From: Methanobrevibacter sp. V74
GTDB lineage: Archaea; Methanobacteriota; Methanobacteria; Methanobacteriales; Methanobacteriaceae
DNA length: 64,000 nt
Direction of reading: 5' to 3'
NCBI RefSeq assembly: GCF_963082495.1
Contig: NZ_CAUJAN010000003.1
Location: 186,001-250,000, forward strand
Part shown: positions 18,530-28,505 of the stretch, piece by piece
Numbering within the stretch: the stretch's first letter is position 1
How the letters are laid out: every line of letters starts with the position of its first letter
Program-made: the position numbers and the translations under genes
Notes under the pieces: generated by a model
The model's input: only the letters and a program-made list of their open reading frames with translations
Told to the model about the DNA's origin: nothing
The model's database searches: none

Positions 18530-19261
18530 TTAAAAATCAGCAATATTAAAATCTAAATTTCCAGAAATAAGTGAACGAGCTATTGAAAAGCCATCAACTC
18601 CAGTATCAACCATCTTTAAAAGATTTTCATTTGAATTTACAGAATTATTTCCAATAACCTTAATATTAACAGCATTACAAATTTCTTGTAAAAGTTCCCA
18701 GTCAGCTTCGAAAAATCCTTTTTTCATTGCATCAATATGCAAATAATTAACGCCACTCTCTTCAATGATATTGGCTAACCTTATTGTATCAGTTCCTTCA
18801 ACATTAGCTCTGATTTTAACTGAAACCTCACTTTTTACATTATCAACAACATTGGAAATAAAATCAGACAAATCTGGGCGAAATAACATTTCTTGACCAC
18901 AACCAATGGCTAAAATTTCATTTTGACGACAATGACAATTGATTTCAATAATATCCAAATTCTTAATATTTCCAACATCAATAATCGGTTGCGGAGTTGT
19001 TGATCGTACATTAGCTGAGACTTTTACATTAGCATGCGCTTTTTTAATTGATTTGACCTCATTTTCAATATGGGTAAAAATTTCATTTAAAGGGAAATAA
19101 AATTCATTCCGTCCCCTTTCGATGATTTTTCTACTTGCTTCGATGGTGGGCGTATCTAAACTATACCCCCCTAAAGTAGCCACATCAAAACCATATGGAA
19201 TAACCTTATTTAAAAATTCTGAATCAGTTATTCCCGCCATCGGAGCAACTACTTTCATCAT
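18530..19261 (-). CDS. Archaeal NifR3/Dus-related TIM-barrel protein
   Basis: A 243-residue protein of the archaeal family related to tRNA-dihydrouridine synthase and dihydroorotate dehydrogenase. It starts VVAPMAGITDSEF, the phosphate-loop region of Dus enzymes, and has INCHCRQNE, VKIRANVEG and VDGFSIARSL. It is shorter than true Dus, lacking the C-terminal tRNA-binding domain, so the flavin reaction is unknown. Its start lies 10 bases after gch3, and the pair probably forms one transcript with cofD and cofE. Start at 19261 or 19258. Confidence 0.75.
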   Translation of the reverse strand: MMKVVAPMAGITDSEFLNKVIPYGFDVATLGGYSLDTPTIEASRKIIERGRNEFYFPLNEIFTHIENEVKSIKKAHANVKVSANVRSTTPQPIIDVGNIKNLDIIEINCHCRQNEILAIGCGQEMLFRPDLSDFISNVVDNVKSEVSVKIRANVEGTDTIRLANIIEESGVNYLHIDAMKKGFFEADWELLQEICNAVNIKVIGNNSVNSNENLLKMVDTGVDGFSIARSLISGNLDFNIADF

Positions 19262-19271
19262 GACAATTTCC

Positions 19272-20033
19272 TCAATATTCTTTTTCGACTACCCAAGTCC
19301 ACATTCCATTATTATGAGCCCTTATTTCTTCAAGACCAATGTCCGCCATATAAGCGGCATCTTCAGCATTTTTACCTCTGCCTATTCCAGCTTTAAGTTT
19401 AATGCCAATTTCTTCATCGATTTCAATCATTATCTCTTCTATATCTTTTTCAGATAATCCATTACACGGAGCCATGAAGTTATCTCCTCCAATGAAGAAT
19501 AATAATGCTCCTTTTTTAATCAATTTAGTCATTAAATAATGTTGAGCTTTATTAACAATGAAACTTGTATCAAAAGCAGATTCAATATCAGTTAAGGTTT
19601 CTGTGACACTATTAATATCAATATGAGCTGCTTGAACAAAACTATCCTTTTCATCAACTAAACTATCAATAGCTAAAATTTCTTTTCTTTTTCCTGATTG
19701 GGCACTGCCTGCATTTTGAAGAGCAATAGTAGCTAATTTTTGGGCTTCATGAGGAGTTTCAGCAGATCCAACACCCATACTTATAGTAATTGGATATCTG
19801 TTTCTAATAGACCTTTGAATTCTTAAATGGTCTTCTTCATCCAAACCGTTTGAAACCGCAAGTAAGTTATCAAATCTTGTAAAGAAAACTAAACCTTTTT
19901 TGTTTCCAAAATGACTATTCAAGTCTGCAAACAAATTTGCTTGTAGCATTTGTAGATCGGATTCAGTTCTTGGCTTTGGAGTTACAGTCCAAGGCCCATA
20001 ATTGTCTATTTGTATTAAAGTCATTTGTATCAT
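19272..20033 (-). CDS. gch3: GTP cyclohydrolase III (archaeal type)
   Basis: A 253-residue archaeal enzyme that converts GTP to 2-amino-5-formylamino-6-ribosylaminopyrimidinone 5'-phosphate. That is the first step toward riboflavin and the deazaflavin of F420. It is built from two tandem cyclase-like halves, visible as the repeats [19 protein letters not shown] with [16 protein letters not shown] and [19 protein letters not shown] with [20 protein letters not shown] 10 bases before the ATG supports the start. It is followed by cofD and cofE on the same strand upstream, linking it to F420 synthesis. Confidence 0.93.
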   Translation of the reverse strand: MIQMTLIQIDNYGPWTVTPKPRTESDLQMLQANLFADLNSHFGNKKGLVFFTRFDNLLAVSNGLDEEDHLRIQRSIRNRYPITISMGVGSAETPHEAQKLATIALQNAGSAQSGKRKEILAIDSLVDEKDSFVQAAHIDINSVTETLTDIESAFDTSFIVNKAQHYLMTKLIKKGALLFFIGGDNFMAPCNGLSEKDIEEIMIEIDEEIGIKLKAGIGRGKNAEDAAYMADIGLEEIRAHNNGMWTWVVEKEY

Positions 20034-20050
20034 TTGATAATCGCCTCTTA

Positions 20051-20956
20051 TTAAGGAATACTATCTATAATAATTTGTGCCAGATTTTTCTTAACGCCTA
20101 AATTATTCATTACTGTATTTGTAATTGTTACCTTATTAACTATTTGATTTAATTGTAATAATAATTGTTCATCTTCATTATCAATCACAATATTGTCTAA
20201 AAAATTTTTATATAATGATACTACACCCATAGCTGAAACTTCAATGTTTAAAGCCCTCATGAATTTACTGGCTGGACCTGAAACTGCTCCATAACCGATA
20301 ATTGGTGAAACCGCAACAACGTAAGTGTCTTTTAAAGCGTCACGAACACCTTCAAGAGATAATATTGGTAAAATTGAAGTGATTGGATTAGACGGTCCGA
20401 TGATTACTGCATCAGAATTTTTAATTGCATCTACAACCCCTTCACTTGGTGCGACCTCGGAAAATTGGATATCCAAAACCTCCGGGTTTGACTGATGCTT
20501 GATTAAAAAATCATGAAATTCCAAGTCCCCGATATCTGAAATAATTTTAATATTGGAATGCTGTTCACTCATAGGAATGATTTTGGATTTAATGCCCATA
20601 TTTTTAGCCTGAATTTCACATGCTTTACAAAGACCATATTCATTCATCAACTGAGTCTTTTGTATTTTGGTTGCACGGTCTATATCTCCAATTCTAAGCA
20701 ATTCATCATGACCTAGCTCTTTGAGCCTTTCATGAGTAATGAAGGTATCATCTTTAACACCATACCAAACTTCTTCATTAATCATGTCAGCCATAGTGTA
20801 TAAAACCGTGTCAATATCGGCAGAAACATAAACACCGGAAAAATAATTGTTTTCCAAAGTATTTACAATAATTGTTAGCTCCCTTGGGTCAACAATTTCT
20901 TTTAGACCTTGTAATAATTTAGGAGTTCCAGTTCCTCCAGATAAAACAGTAATCAT
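20051..20956 (-). CDS. cofD: 2-phospho-L-lactate transferase
   Basis: Joins the 2-phospholactyl group to the deazaflavin Fo to make F420-0. The 301-residue protein begins with the family motif [15 protein letters not shown] and has [20 protein letters not shown] and [14 protein letters not shown], as in MJ1256-type CofD. It sits eight bases downstream of cofE and 17 bases upstream of gch3, a compact F420 operon. Confidence 0.96.
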   Translation of the reverse strand: MITVLSGGTGTPKLLQGLKEIVDPRELTIIVNTLENNYFSGVYVSADIDTVLYTMADMINEEVWYGVKDDTFITHERLKELGHDELLRIGDIDRATKIQKTQLMNEYGLCKACEIQAKNMGIKSKIIPMSEQHSNIKIISDIGDLEFHDFLIKHQSNPEVLDIQFSEVAPSEGVVDAIKNSDAVIIGPSNPITSILPILSLEGVRDALKDTYVVAVSPIIGYGAVSGPASKFMRALNIEVSAMGVVSLYKNFLDNIVIDNEDEQLLLQLNQIVNKVTITNTVMNNLGVKKNLAQIIIDSIP

Positions 20957-20964
20957 AACAATCC

Positions 20965-21729
20965 CTATTTTCTAAAAACATCTGCTTTTTTAGGCATTAA
21001 AACAGACTTAACATTTGAGTCAGTATTCCTCAAAGTATCAAAACTACTAAATCCCCGTATAATAACAACTGGAAGTCCTTCATCAGCCTGCCCCATAATA
21101 AGAGAAGCGGCAGATGCCAATTCATCACAGATAGCGATTTCAGTTGTTTCCAGTTCCCTGCCATATAAATCCTTTTCACCAACACGTTTCCAAATAGGTG
21201 AAATTCCAGAACAACCTACTGTAGTACCAATGGCTCCAAATCTAAATGCTCTTCCTTGAGTATCAGTGATTATAACTGCAATTTCTTCATCGAATTCATT
21301 TTCTAAAAATTCACGAATTGCTTGTGCAGATTTATCCGCATCCTTTGGCATTGGAGTGGCCAATCCAATTCCGACATTAGACTCATCAATGCCTGCATTT
21401 GCACATACAAAACCGTGTTTTGTTTCAGTTATAATGAAATTATGCCCGATACGGACAACTTCTTTAGATTCATTTAAAATAGCTTCAACCAAACGTGGAT
21501 CTTTACCAGAATCGTTTGCAAGTCTAATTGCAAATTCGGATGGGATTAAATCATCCAGTCTGATGAAGTTTTCTTCAGCTTTAGAGATTAATGTTTCAGC
21601 AATTAAAACAATATCTCCATGATTTAACCTACATCCCTGTTTTTCAATAGCCTCTTTAATAATCTGAGAAATGTTACATTCCCCATCAATAATAGGAATA
21701 TTTTCTAAGCCAAATAATTCAATACTCAT
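20965..21729 (-). CDS. cofE: Coenzyme F420-0:L-glutamate ligase
   Basis: GTP-dependent ligase that adds glutamates to F420-0 to give F420-2 and longer forms. The 254-residue protein has the family start IELFGLENIPII, then GDIVLIAETLISKAE, NAGIDESNVG, ITDTQGRAFRFGAIG and GQADEGLPVVIIRGF. The ATG at 21729 gives the usual N-terminus; another at 21738 is possible. It leads the cofE-cofD-gch3 group. Confidence 0.95.
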   Translation of the reverse strand: MSIELFGLENIPIIDGECNISQIIKEAIEKQGCRLNHGDIVLIAETLISKAEENFIRLDDLIPSEFAIRLANDSGKDPRLVEAILNESKEVVRIGHNFIITETKHGFVCANAGIDESNVGIGLATPMPKDADKSAQAIREFLENEFDEEIAVIITDTQGRAFRFGAIGTTVGCSGISPIWKRVGEKDLYGRELETTEIAICDELASAASLIMGQADEGLPVVIIRGFSSFDTLRNTDSNVKSVLMPKKADVFRK

Positions 21730-21764
21730 AATAATCATCTAAAAAAAAATTAAAAAAAGAAAAA

Positions 21765-22391
21765 TTATGGATTATAGACATCCAGAGTCCATTCTCCATC
21801 AAAAACGGTAGCACAAGAAGTGACCGGTTTCTCATAATTTGCAAAAGCACCTTCATCAAAAATATACTTTGCAGCGCCACTAGAAGTACCCTCTTCAAAA
21901 TCAACCTTGTCAGGCAATTGATTGCCATAAGTTGAAATGAATACCGCCTCACCATATGATACTTCTTCAACTAATAGTTTTTTATCACTAACAATACCAA
22001 CATAACATGCATAATCCTCTTTTTCAGTAGTTGAGGTAACAACAGCTGCTATCCTTGGAGTATTATAATCATCTTTTTCATAATCCATAGTTAGTAAGGA
22101 ATAAGCCAATGCATCCTTAATTCCCATTCCTAAAGCAATCTTATCTGCAATAACATCAGTATGAGAACCATTAGACACAACAGCCATATCTCCCACTATA
22201 CGAATACTATTATATGAAATATAAGTATTCTTATAGATATCCTTTTCAAAACCTTCTATCGGGACAACAGCTACCCTATCATCAGATTTTAAACATTTCC
22301 TATTTGGAAATGACCTACTTGATACCCTGTATGCTGCAAAAGGTTTGCCATCACCATTCATCCCTATTGATAAAATTCTCCCATTATACAT
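21765..22391 (-). CDS. purO: Archaeal IMP cyclohydrolase
   Basis: Closes FAICAR to IMP in the last step of purine synthesis, replacing the bacterial PurH cyclohydrolase domain. The protein is 208 residues from the ATG at 22391, which has GGAGAG just upstream; the frame stays open farther 5' but overlaps exbD. Family features are [29 protein letters not shown] (seen in two parts), [11 protein letters not shown] and SNGSHTDVI. It lies 13 bases after the ExbD-like gene. Confidence 0.9.
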   Translation of the reverse strand: MYNGRILSIGMNGDGKPFAAYRVSSRSFPNRKCLKSDDRVAVVPIEGFEKDIYKNTYISYNSIRIVGDMAVVSNGSHTDVIADKIALGMGIKDALAYSLLTMDYEKDDYNTPRIAAVVTSTTEKEDYACYVGIVSDKKLLVEEVSYGEAVFISTYGNQLPDKVDFEEGTSSGAAKYIFDEGAFANYEKPVTSCATVFDGEWTLDVYNP

Positions 22392-22404
22392 TTTTTCTCT
22401 CCAT

Positions 22405-22818
22405 TTAAAGTTCAGGACGTTGAACAGCCTGATTTGCTGATACTCCAGGCGGTGTCTTAATGACAATTTCACCAGGTTTAATAATAACTTGTCCTTTGTC
22501 AATGACATTAGCATGCACACCTACCGAACTTCCAGCAATCGCATCAGAACGGTCCTGACCATTAACAGTCACTTTATGTAGATTGGCCACTGGCATAACA
22601 TAATATTCCTGATCTCCAGAAACATCAGTGACATTAAGCTTCCCCCCACTATCATCAGCTTGGTCAGTGACATCTGCTTGAACACCTGTAGCTGAAAAAT
22701 TACTAGTAACTACTAAAAAAATCATTATAGTAAATAGAATATCAATAAATGGAACTAAATTGATACTTGGCTTTTGTTCTAAAAATTTCTTTTTATGTTT
22801 TCTTACATCAAGAGCCAT
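22405..22818 (-). CDS. ExbD/TolR-like proton-channel partner
   Basis: A 137-residue protein with a short cytosolic N-terminus, one membrane segment (about 21-40) and an external domain. The segment starts [17 protein letters not shown]; Asp26 corresponds to the protonatable Asp of ExbD and TolR. The external domain is unlike the usual ExbD periplasmic fold and ends [16 protein letters not shown]. It follows the ExbB-like gene by eight bases, so the two surely form one complex. Archaea have no TonB or outer membrane, so the force-accepting partner is unknown. Confidence 0.85.
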   Translation of the reverse strand: MALDVRKHKKKFLEQKPSINLVPFIDILFTIMIFLVVTSNFSATGVQADVTDQADDSGGKLNVTDVSGDQEYYVMPVANLHKVTVNGQDRSDAIAGSSVGVHANVIDKGQVIIKPGEIVIKTPPGVSANQAVQRPEL

Positions 22819-22826
22819 CTAATCAC

Positions 22827-23666
22827 CTATTGTCTTAGTTTACTTTCAGTAATTTCAGCAGTGACATTACATTTCTCTAAAATAATATTCACAATACTTT
22901 TATCCAACATGCTTGGTTTAAAAGAAACTTTAATATTGGCATAAGGGTCTGAAATCAGTCTGGTATTTACAACACCATCAGCTTCCTGTAGTGCTTCAAG
23001 TGCACATTCCACATTAGAATCCACTCTAACTTTTACTACTGCATATCCCCAGTTGGTCATTTTTGTAGCAAGTTCAATTTTATCCATTTCAGATTCAATA
23101 AGACCTTGAATATAGGTATATAATGGCAATAACACAATAGCCACTAAAAGACCCATGATAGTAGTCGTTAAAGCTACATAAATACCTTCCGCCATCGCTG
23201 CAGAATCAGGATGAACGCCTAAAGATTTAAAGGTCATCCAAATACCAATAACTGTACCGATCAAACCTAAAAACGGAGCGAGTTCAGTAATTGTTTTAAT
23301 TGTGCTTAAACCTTTAGTCATTTTAGCTAATTCAACAATGAATATTTGCTCCATACTTTCTTCAACTTCAGTTTTATTTTTATAACCAATCTTTAAAGTT
23401 TCAGAAATAATTCTAGAAATAGGATTTTTAAAACCGTTAATTTGTTTTAAAGCTTCAACAGCACCTCCTCTTTCCATAGATGCTGTTACAACACCGAAAA
23501 TTTCAGTTGTATCAACTTTACTTATTTTTCTAAGATATGCAATTTTTCTCAATGAAATAAGAAAACCATAAATGCCCACAAAAAGAATTATATAAGTGAT
23601 AATTCCTCCCTGAGCGAAAATATCCATTATCCCATCAATAAAAGGCATAATATATTCAACAATCAT
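22827..23666 (-). CDS. ExbB/TolQ/MotA-type proton channel with added C-terminal domain
   Basis: A 279-residue membrane protein. Membrane segments fall at about 22-38, 128-147 and 163-185, with the family motif ELAPFLGLIGTVIGIW and a Thr-rich ALTTTIMGL in the channel segments. Residues 207-279 form an extra cytosolic domain whose beta-alpha-beta-beta-alpha-beta pattern resembles a ferredoxin-like or HMA fold, without a CxxC. Together with the ExbD-like protein it should turn ion flow into mechanical work. Gene neighbours are rnhB and an MreB-like actin upstream, and purO downstream. Confidence 0.85.
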   Translation of the reverse strand: MIVEYIMPFIDGIMDIFAQGGIITYIILFVGIYGFLISLRKIAYLRKISKVDTTEIFGVVTASMERGGAVEALKQINGFKNPISRIISETLKIGYKNKTEVEESMEQIFIVELAKMTKGLSTIKTITELAPFLGLIGTVIGIWMTFKSLGVHPDSAAMAEGIYVALTTTIMGLLVAIVLLPLYTYIQGLIESEMDKIELATKMTNWGYAVVKVRVDSNVECALEALQEADGVVNTRLISDPYANIKVSFKPSMLDKSIVNIILEKCNVTAEITESKLRQ

Positions 23667-23802
23667 TTTTATCCCTATAAATTATCTATTAAAATTATTT
23701 ATGAAAATACTTTTATTAATACACATACTTAAAATTATTTAAAAAAGGACTTCTCGAAAACTTGTGTGGTAAATTATTTTCCGATTAAGTTGTGCACTTA
23801 AA

Positions 23803-24417
23803 TCATTTCATTTTAGCGACGGTATTCCAGGACAACCTAACAAAGTCAGGCATTTCATCATAAGTATAGTTAGTTAAGAATTTTTTTGTAGTTGGGTCAG
23901 ATGGATACCCGGAACCGATTCCTCCAGATTTAATAAATTCCTCATTAATCTCAGCTATCTGGTCATCCCTTTCAGCTTTTGCAATAATGGATGCTGCACT
24001 TACCTGAATATAATTATCATCAGCTTTATGTTCAGCAATGACATTGAATCCCGTATCTTTGCATAAATTTTCTTGAAATCTCTCAGCTTTTACATCAACA
24101 GCATCAACAATAGCTTTTTCAGGTTTTAATCTTAGAATCAAGTCTTCCATTGCATTCTTTTCAATTTCATTAAGATTAATACCTTCTGCTCGCATTTCAT
24201 CAATTTCACTAGCAGTAATTACAATAATGTCATATTCAAACATTTTCTTTAATTTACGGGACAAAATAGTGCGGCGATGAGGAGCTAGTTTTTTTGAATC
24301 TTTAACCCCCATTCTTTCAAGGACTTTTTCCATTTTTTCAGGAACAATAACTCCCGCAATAACCATAGGACCTAAAACAGACCCCCTTCCAGCTTCATCA
24401 ATACCTAAAATATCCAT
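23803..24417 (-). CDS. rnhB: Ribonuclease HII
   Basis: Removes RNA from RNA-DNA hybrids and misincorporated ribonucleotides. The 204-residue protein begins MDILGIDEAGRGSVLGPMVI, with the catalytic Asp-Glu pair in GIDEAGRG, and continues with DSKKLAPHRR, AIVDAVDV and AASIIAKAERD, which supply the remaining acidic residues and the type 2 signature. The ATG at 24417 is preceded by T-rich DNA from the mreB terminator and lacks a clear ribosome-binding site. Confidence 0.95.
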   Translation of the reverse strand: MDILGIDEAGRGSVLGPMVIAGVIVPEKMEKVLERMGVKDSKKLAPHRRTILSRKLKKMFEYDIIVITASEIDEMRAEGINLNEIEKNAMEDLILRLKPEKAIVDAVDVKAERFQENLCKDTGFNVIAEHKADDNYIQVSAASIIAKAERDDQIAEINEEFIKSGGIGSGYPSDPTTKKFLTNYTYDEMPDFVRLSWNTVAKMK

Positions 24418-24449
24418 ATAAATCAAAAAAAAATAATAAAAAAAGAAGT

Positions 24450-24470
24450 GAAATAAAATAAATTTATTTC
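24450..24470 (-). terminator. Hairpin over the MreB-like gene stop codon
   Basis: An 8-bp inverted repeat GAAATAAA-ATAAA-TTTATTTC includes the stop codon at 24464-24466. On the minus strand it is followed by runs of seven and nine T. It is likely to end the MreB-like transcript before rnhB. Confidence 0.5.
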
Positions 24471-25537
24471 ATAGCCCTAAGACGGACTTCAGGTTCTAAC
24501 GCTAAAGGTTCGGCTGCTACGATTGCAGTTCCTTTTGCTACAACAGTCATTGGATCTTCGGAAATTTCTATAGGTATGGCAATTTCATCAAAGATTCTTT
24601 CTTTTAATCCACGAAGTCTTGAACTTCCACCAACAGCAACAGAATTGTTATAAACACCCATCATCAATTCAGGAGACAGCCTTTCTAAAATAACATTTAA
24701 ACCATCAACAATTTGTTGCATGAAAGGTTCTACTGCATCTGCAACAAGCATAGAATCAATGACTACTTTTTTAGGACGATTGGTTTCTAATGATTTACCA
24801 ATTATTTCCACACTTAAGTTTTCAAGTTGTTCGGAACAATGCACCATGCCAACTTCCATTTTAGCAGATTCCGCATCATGAATACCAATTGCTACATCGT
24901 ATTTTTCTGCTACAAGTTCAACGATTTTATTATCAATATCGTCTCCACCACATCTTACGGTTTCAATATCATTAATTCCGCCAAGAGAAATAATTACAAT
25001 ATCAGTTGAACCAGCACCAATATCCACAACCATAGTACCATTTGGTTCTGCTATAGGCAAACCTGCACCAATGGCCGCAGCCAATCCTTCACTGATTACT
25101 AAGATATTTTGTGCACCTGCTTTTCTTCCAATCTCTTCAGCAGCGTTTTTTTCTACTTCAGATGCATCACCAGGAATGCCAATGACGATTCTTCCTATAG
25201 TTTCACCTTCATTAATACCTATCTGCATTGCTTTAATGAGTAATGCCTGTGCCTGTACAACGTTTTCAATGACTCCTTTTTTTAATGGTCTTACTGCAAG
25301 AATATCTTCAGGAGTTCTTCCCAACATTTTTTTAGCTTCTTCACCGACAGCTAAAACTTCAGCAGGATCATCTTTTTTTACTGCAACAACAGAAGGAATC
25401 TGGTATAAATCAAATTTATCCCCTGACGGTTTTGCAATTACAGTATTTAAAGTTCCTAAATCAATTCCTAAACTGTTACTAATGACTTTAGTGTTTTCAG
25501 TTTGTGGTTCTTCATCTTCATTTCCAAAAATATTCAT
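24464..25537 (-). CDS. MreB/Mbl-like actin homologue
   Basis: A 357-residue protein of the actin/Hsp70 ATPase superfamily, closest in layout to bacterial MreB. After a 22-residue acidic N-terminus comes phosphate loop 1, LGIDLGTLNTVIA. Later motifs are VIGIPGDASEVEKNAA, the second phosphate loop VVDIGAGSTDIVII, and adenosine-binding VAVGGSSRLRGLKE. MreB-like filaments are known in some pseudomurein-walled Methanobacteriales, where a role in cell shape is plausible. The unknown 212-residue gene upstream ends three bases before it and is probably co-transcribed. Confidence 0.85.
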   Translation of the reverse strand: MNIFGNEDEEPQTENTKVISNSLGIDLGTLNTVIAKPSGDKFDLYQIPSVVAVKKDDPAEVLAVGEEAKKMLGRTPEDILAVRPLKKGVIENVVQAQALLIKAMQIGINEGETIGRIVIGIPGDASEVEKNAAEEIGRKAGAQNILVISEGLAAAIGAGLPIAEPNGTMVVDIGAGSTDIVIISLGGINDIETVRCGGDDIDNKIVELVAEKYDVAIGIHDAESAKMEVGMVHCSEQLENLSVEIIGKSLETNRPKKVVIDSMLVADAVEPFMQQIVDGLNVILERLSPELMMGVYNNSVAVGGSSRLRGLKERIFDEIAIPIEISEDPMTVVAKGTAIVAAEPLALEPEVRLRAMK

Positions 25538-25539
25538 GA

Positions 25540-26178
25540 TTAATCCTCCGTTACAATGTCTCTGAAATCTATAACGAAAATTCTATTAGATGTAGCTATA
25601 CTTTGAACTTTCCCAACATCACCATCTTTTTCAACAGAAAGCAAAATTGTTGATAGAACAATTTCATTTGCATTATAAAATGGTTTAAGAGCAGACTTAA
25701 TAAAGTTTGGCAATTTAACATCACTGTTAAAATCAATATCAATGAAACTGGTAGTTTGAGATTCTTTAATTATTGCAACAGGAATCTTTGATTTTTCAAT
25801 TTTGGATACAGAGTCCCTAATTACATCATCAGGCCCGACAAGCACCATCAAGTTTGGTTCTTGAGACAAATAATCTCTTGCAATATGAATAAACGCCCCA
25901 CCACATTTTTGAGTGTCATTCTTAAAATCGTTAAGGATTAAAGAATTTCCATAAAGCATGATAAAATCAAATTTTTTATCAAGCTTGCCTTCATTAAGAA
26001 TTACATGTTCTCTGAATAATATTTTAACTTTATGATTAGAAGCTATGGCTTTATATGCCATATCATCAATCAATCCAACATTACCTGCAATAACACACCA
26101 GTCTTTTTCAATTTTTGAGTTTCCGTCTGACGAAATTCTTGCGGCTTGCCTGAGAACACGTATATTATCTTCAATCAT
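25540..26178 (-). CDS. Conserved hypothetical protein paired with the MreB-like gene
   Basis: A 212-residue soluble protein that I do not recognise. It has alternating beta and alpha segments, such as WCVIAGNVGLIDD, FDFIMLYGNSLIL and LMVLVGPDDVIRDSVSKI, which would fit a Rossmann-like fold. No metal or catalytic signature is visible. It lies two bases upstream of the MreB-like gene, so a role as a filament partner or regulator is a reasonable guess and no more. Confidence 0.6.
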   Translation of the reverse strand: MIEDNIRVLRQAARISSDGNSKIEKDWCVIAGNVGLIDDMAYKAIASNHKVKILFREHVILNEGKLDKKFDFIMLYGNSLILNDFKNDTQKCGGAFIHIARDYLSQEPNLMVLVGPDDVIRDSVSKIEKSKIPVAIIKESQTTSFIDIDFNSDVKLPNFIKSALKPFYNANEIVLSTILLSVEKDGDVGKVQSIATSNRIFVIDFRDIVTED

Positions 26179-26563
26179 TTAACTACTCACAATTCATTAA
26201 TATAACTTCTTTATTAAAATAAACAATAAATTTAACTTATAACTATTAAATTTGAAAAATAATATCCTAATCCAATGCGTAAATAATGAAATTTATTGCT
26301 ATTATTTAAAGTCTAACAATTAATATTTATTAAAAATATTATTATATATATTTTATCTTTAAGTCATTGAAATTTTAAAAGAAAATCTAAAATTTAAAAA
26401 CAAATTATTTAACAATGCAAAATAAAAATATAACCAACAATACCATATTATCACTATGAAATAACTTGTTGAAATAATTATAATAAAATTTAAGTAAAAT
26501 TGAGATTGAATCCAAGAATAGATTAATAAGAAATAAAAATAAAAGTATTATTGGAGTTAAAAT
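26179..26563. other. AT-rich divergent intergenic region
   Basis: This 385-base stretch separates the MreB-like operon (minus) from archaetidylserine synthase (plus). It is almost entirely A and T and must contain both promoters, with several TATA-like sequences that cannot be ranked by eye. The only clear signal is GGAG at 26553-26556, before the ATG at 26564. No RNA gene, repeat or hidden reading frame was seen. Confidence 0.5.
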
Positions 26564-27259
26564 ATGGATAGCATAAACACAGAAATTGAAAGTTTCATAG
26601 CAATGTCGGATATAATCTCATTGTTAAATATGAGTTCAGGATTTCTATCAATTATCTGCTCAATTAACAATAATTTTGAATTATCCGCAATCCTTATGAT
26701 AATTGCTATCATGTTTGACTCAGTAGATGGTTGGGTAGCAAGAAAAAGAAATAGGCAAGATGACCTAGACTTCGGAAAGAATATTGATTCACTATCAGAT
26801 GTAATTTCCTTTGGAGTTGCTCCGGCAATATTTATTTTTAGCTGCATTAACCCTGCCCATGGCATTTTTCAAACAATTGTAATACTTGTTAGTTTATTAA
26901 TAGTTGTCTGCGGAGTTTTAAGATTAACAAGATATAATGTAATTGCAGGAAAAATTGAAACTGATGATTTCATTGGTTTGCCAATACCATGTATGTCCTT
27001 TATAATAGCTACATTATACCTTAGTGGAATATTTAATCCTGTTTCAGCATTAATTTTAAGTATTCTTGTCTCATTACTAATGATTAGTAATATCAGATAT
27101 CCTAAATTTGACAATATCCCATTAATTGGAATATCGGTTATATTAATTATATTATTAATTCTTCCAATTAACCTAACAATATATAACATTAACATGGCAG
27201 GATTATTGTTACTCCTATTTTGTCTACATTACCTAATAATTAATTTAATTAAAAGATAA
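26564..27259 (+). CDS. Archaetidylserine synthase (CDP-alcohol phosphatidyltransferase)
   Basis: A 231-residue membrane enzyme with about six to eight hydrophobic segments. The CDP-alcohol phosphotransferase signature is present at about 49-74: DGWVARKRNRQDDLDFGKNID, shown here by its key DG, AR, G, D and final D. In methanogens this class makes archaetidylserine from CDP-archaeol and serine; the family order and length match PssA-like enzymes. It precedes the DUF515-like and sortase genes, all on the plus strand, linking lipid and surface functions. Confidence 0.8.
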   Translation: MDSINTEIESFIAMSDIISLLNMSSGFLSIICSINNNFELSAILMIIAIMFDSVDGWVARKRNRQDDLDFGKNIDSLSDVISFGVAPAIFIFSCINPAHGIFQTIVILVSLLIVVCGVLRLTRYNVIAGKIETDDFIGLPIPCMSFIIATLYLSGIFNPVSALILSILVSLLMISNIRYPKFDNIPLIGISVILIILLILPINLTIYNINMAGLLLLLFCLHYLIINLIKR

Positions 27260-27317
27260 TACCACAGTACTCCTAATAATTAAATTAACCATCTAACAAT
27301 TAAAAGGAGTATCTAAA

Positions 27318-28493
27318 ATGAAAGATGAAAAACCAAGAGATCCATTATATCCCAAAGGTTTTAGACAAACTCAAGAATTAAAAACCCAAATTTCACAAGA
27401 GTTTCCAAAGCCTGAAGAAAAAGAAGAAAAAGATGAGTTATCTCCTTTAAAAAAATTAAATCATAAGCTAGGAGTTTATTTGACCCCAAATTCCGTTGAC
27501 ATAAGTGATAATGAAAGAAAAAGGAAAATTGGAATAATCATAACAACGATGATTTTTTTAACATTGATTATTTCGGCTTATTATTTCATAATATATGAAC
27601 CTGCCCAAGAAGAGTTATCTATCGCAAAAACAACAAAACTAAATGAACTCCATGATTTGTATTCAGGGGCTTTGACCACATCTCCAAATGCCATGATGCT
27701 AGAAGAAAAAATAAACGACGCTAACACAGCCGAGGAAATTCAAGTAATAAATATACTGACTCCAGCAACAAAAGACTGGCAATCCTATCATGAAAAATCA
27801 GTTAACTCGAACATGGACAAATATAACAGAACAATGGCCATTTATGAAAATGAAAGTAAAAGCACAATTATTCCAGCATCAGAAGCTATGGAAATCATTA
27901 GCGAAAATGATGCAACAATTCTTTCAAGAATTAAATTTGAAGAACCGAATACTGTATCCGTCCCCATTTTAGTTTCAAGACTTCAGGCAGGAGCCGGACT
28001 TGTTAGAGAAGGCAGTGTTGTAGACATCTATACAAGTAACAATTCAACTGATGAAAATTACACAAGCACCAACACCACTCCTGAAATAAGCGGATGCACT
28101 GTTTTATCTATAATGAGATATGAGGAAAATGGGGAAATTGATGCTGAATACTCAAAATCAAATATGAATGTTGAAGGAAACAATACCAATCCAAAAGAAA
28201 ATACTAAACGTTTCTCATCAGATGTGTTGGAAATGATAAAAGGTGCAATTGTCAAAGGTTATGATGAAAAACAGACCCTTAAAATGCTTAAAGATTATGG
28301 GGTTAAATTATCTAATTACGAGCGAGAAATTAATTTAGGTGATTTGAATGCCCAATATATGCTTTTAATAGAAACACCGCAAGATAAAGTTAATTATGTC
28401 CTGAAAAATATGGACAATATAATATTGACGATACCTACATCAGAAGCACCTGATTGGATGGTATCTGAAATCAACTCAACATATAATAATTAA
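27318..28493 (+). CDS. DUF515-like membrane-anchored protein
   Basis: A 391-residue protein with a charged cytosolic N-terminus (about 1-73), one membrane segment (about 74-92) and a large external domain. The external part has a helical section, then VPILVSRLQAGAGLVREGSV (about 214-233) that resembles the SAF-like region of pilus assembly protein CpaB, and ends with a small beta/alpha section. The family is archaeal and I believe it is DUF515; function unknown. It begins 58 bases after the synthase gene and 12 bases before the sortase, with AGGAG before the ATG. Confidence 0.7.
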   Translation: MKDEKPRDPLYPKGFRQTQELKTQISQEFPKPEEKEEKDELSPLKKLNHKLGVYLTPNSVDISDNERKRKIGIIITTMIFLTLIISAYYFIIYEPAQEELSIAKTTKLNELHDLYSGALTTSPNAMMLEEKINDANTAEEIQVINILTPATKDWQSYHEKSVNSNMDKYNRTMAIYENESKSTIIPASEAMEIISENDATILSRIKFEEPNTVSVPILVSRLQAGAGLVREGSVVDIYTSNNSTDENYTSTNTTPEISGCTVLSIMRYEENGEIDAEYSKSNMNVEGNNTNPKENTKRFSSDVLEMIKGAIVKGYDEKQTLKMLKDYGVKLSNYEREINLGDLNAQYMLLIETPQDKVNYVLKNMDNIILTIPTSEAPDWMVSEINSTYNN

Positions 28494-28505
28494 AAAAAGT
28501 ATTAT

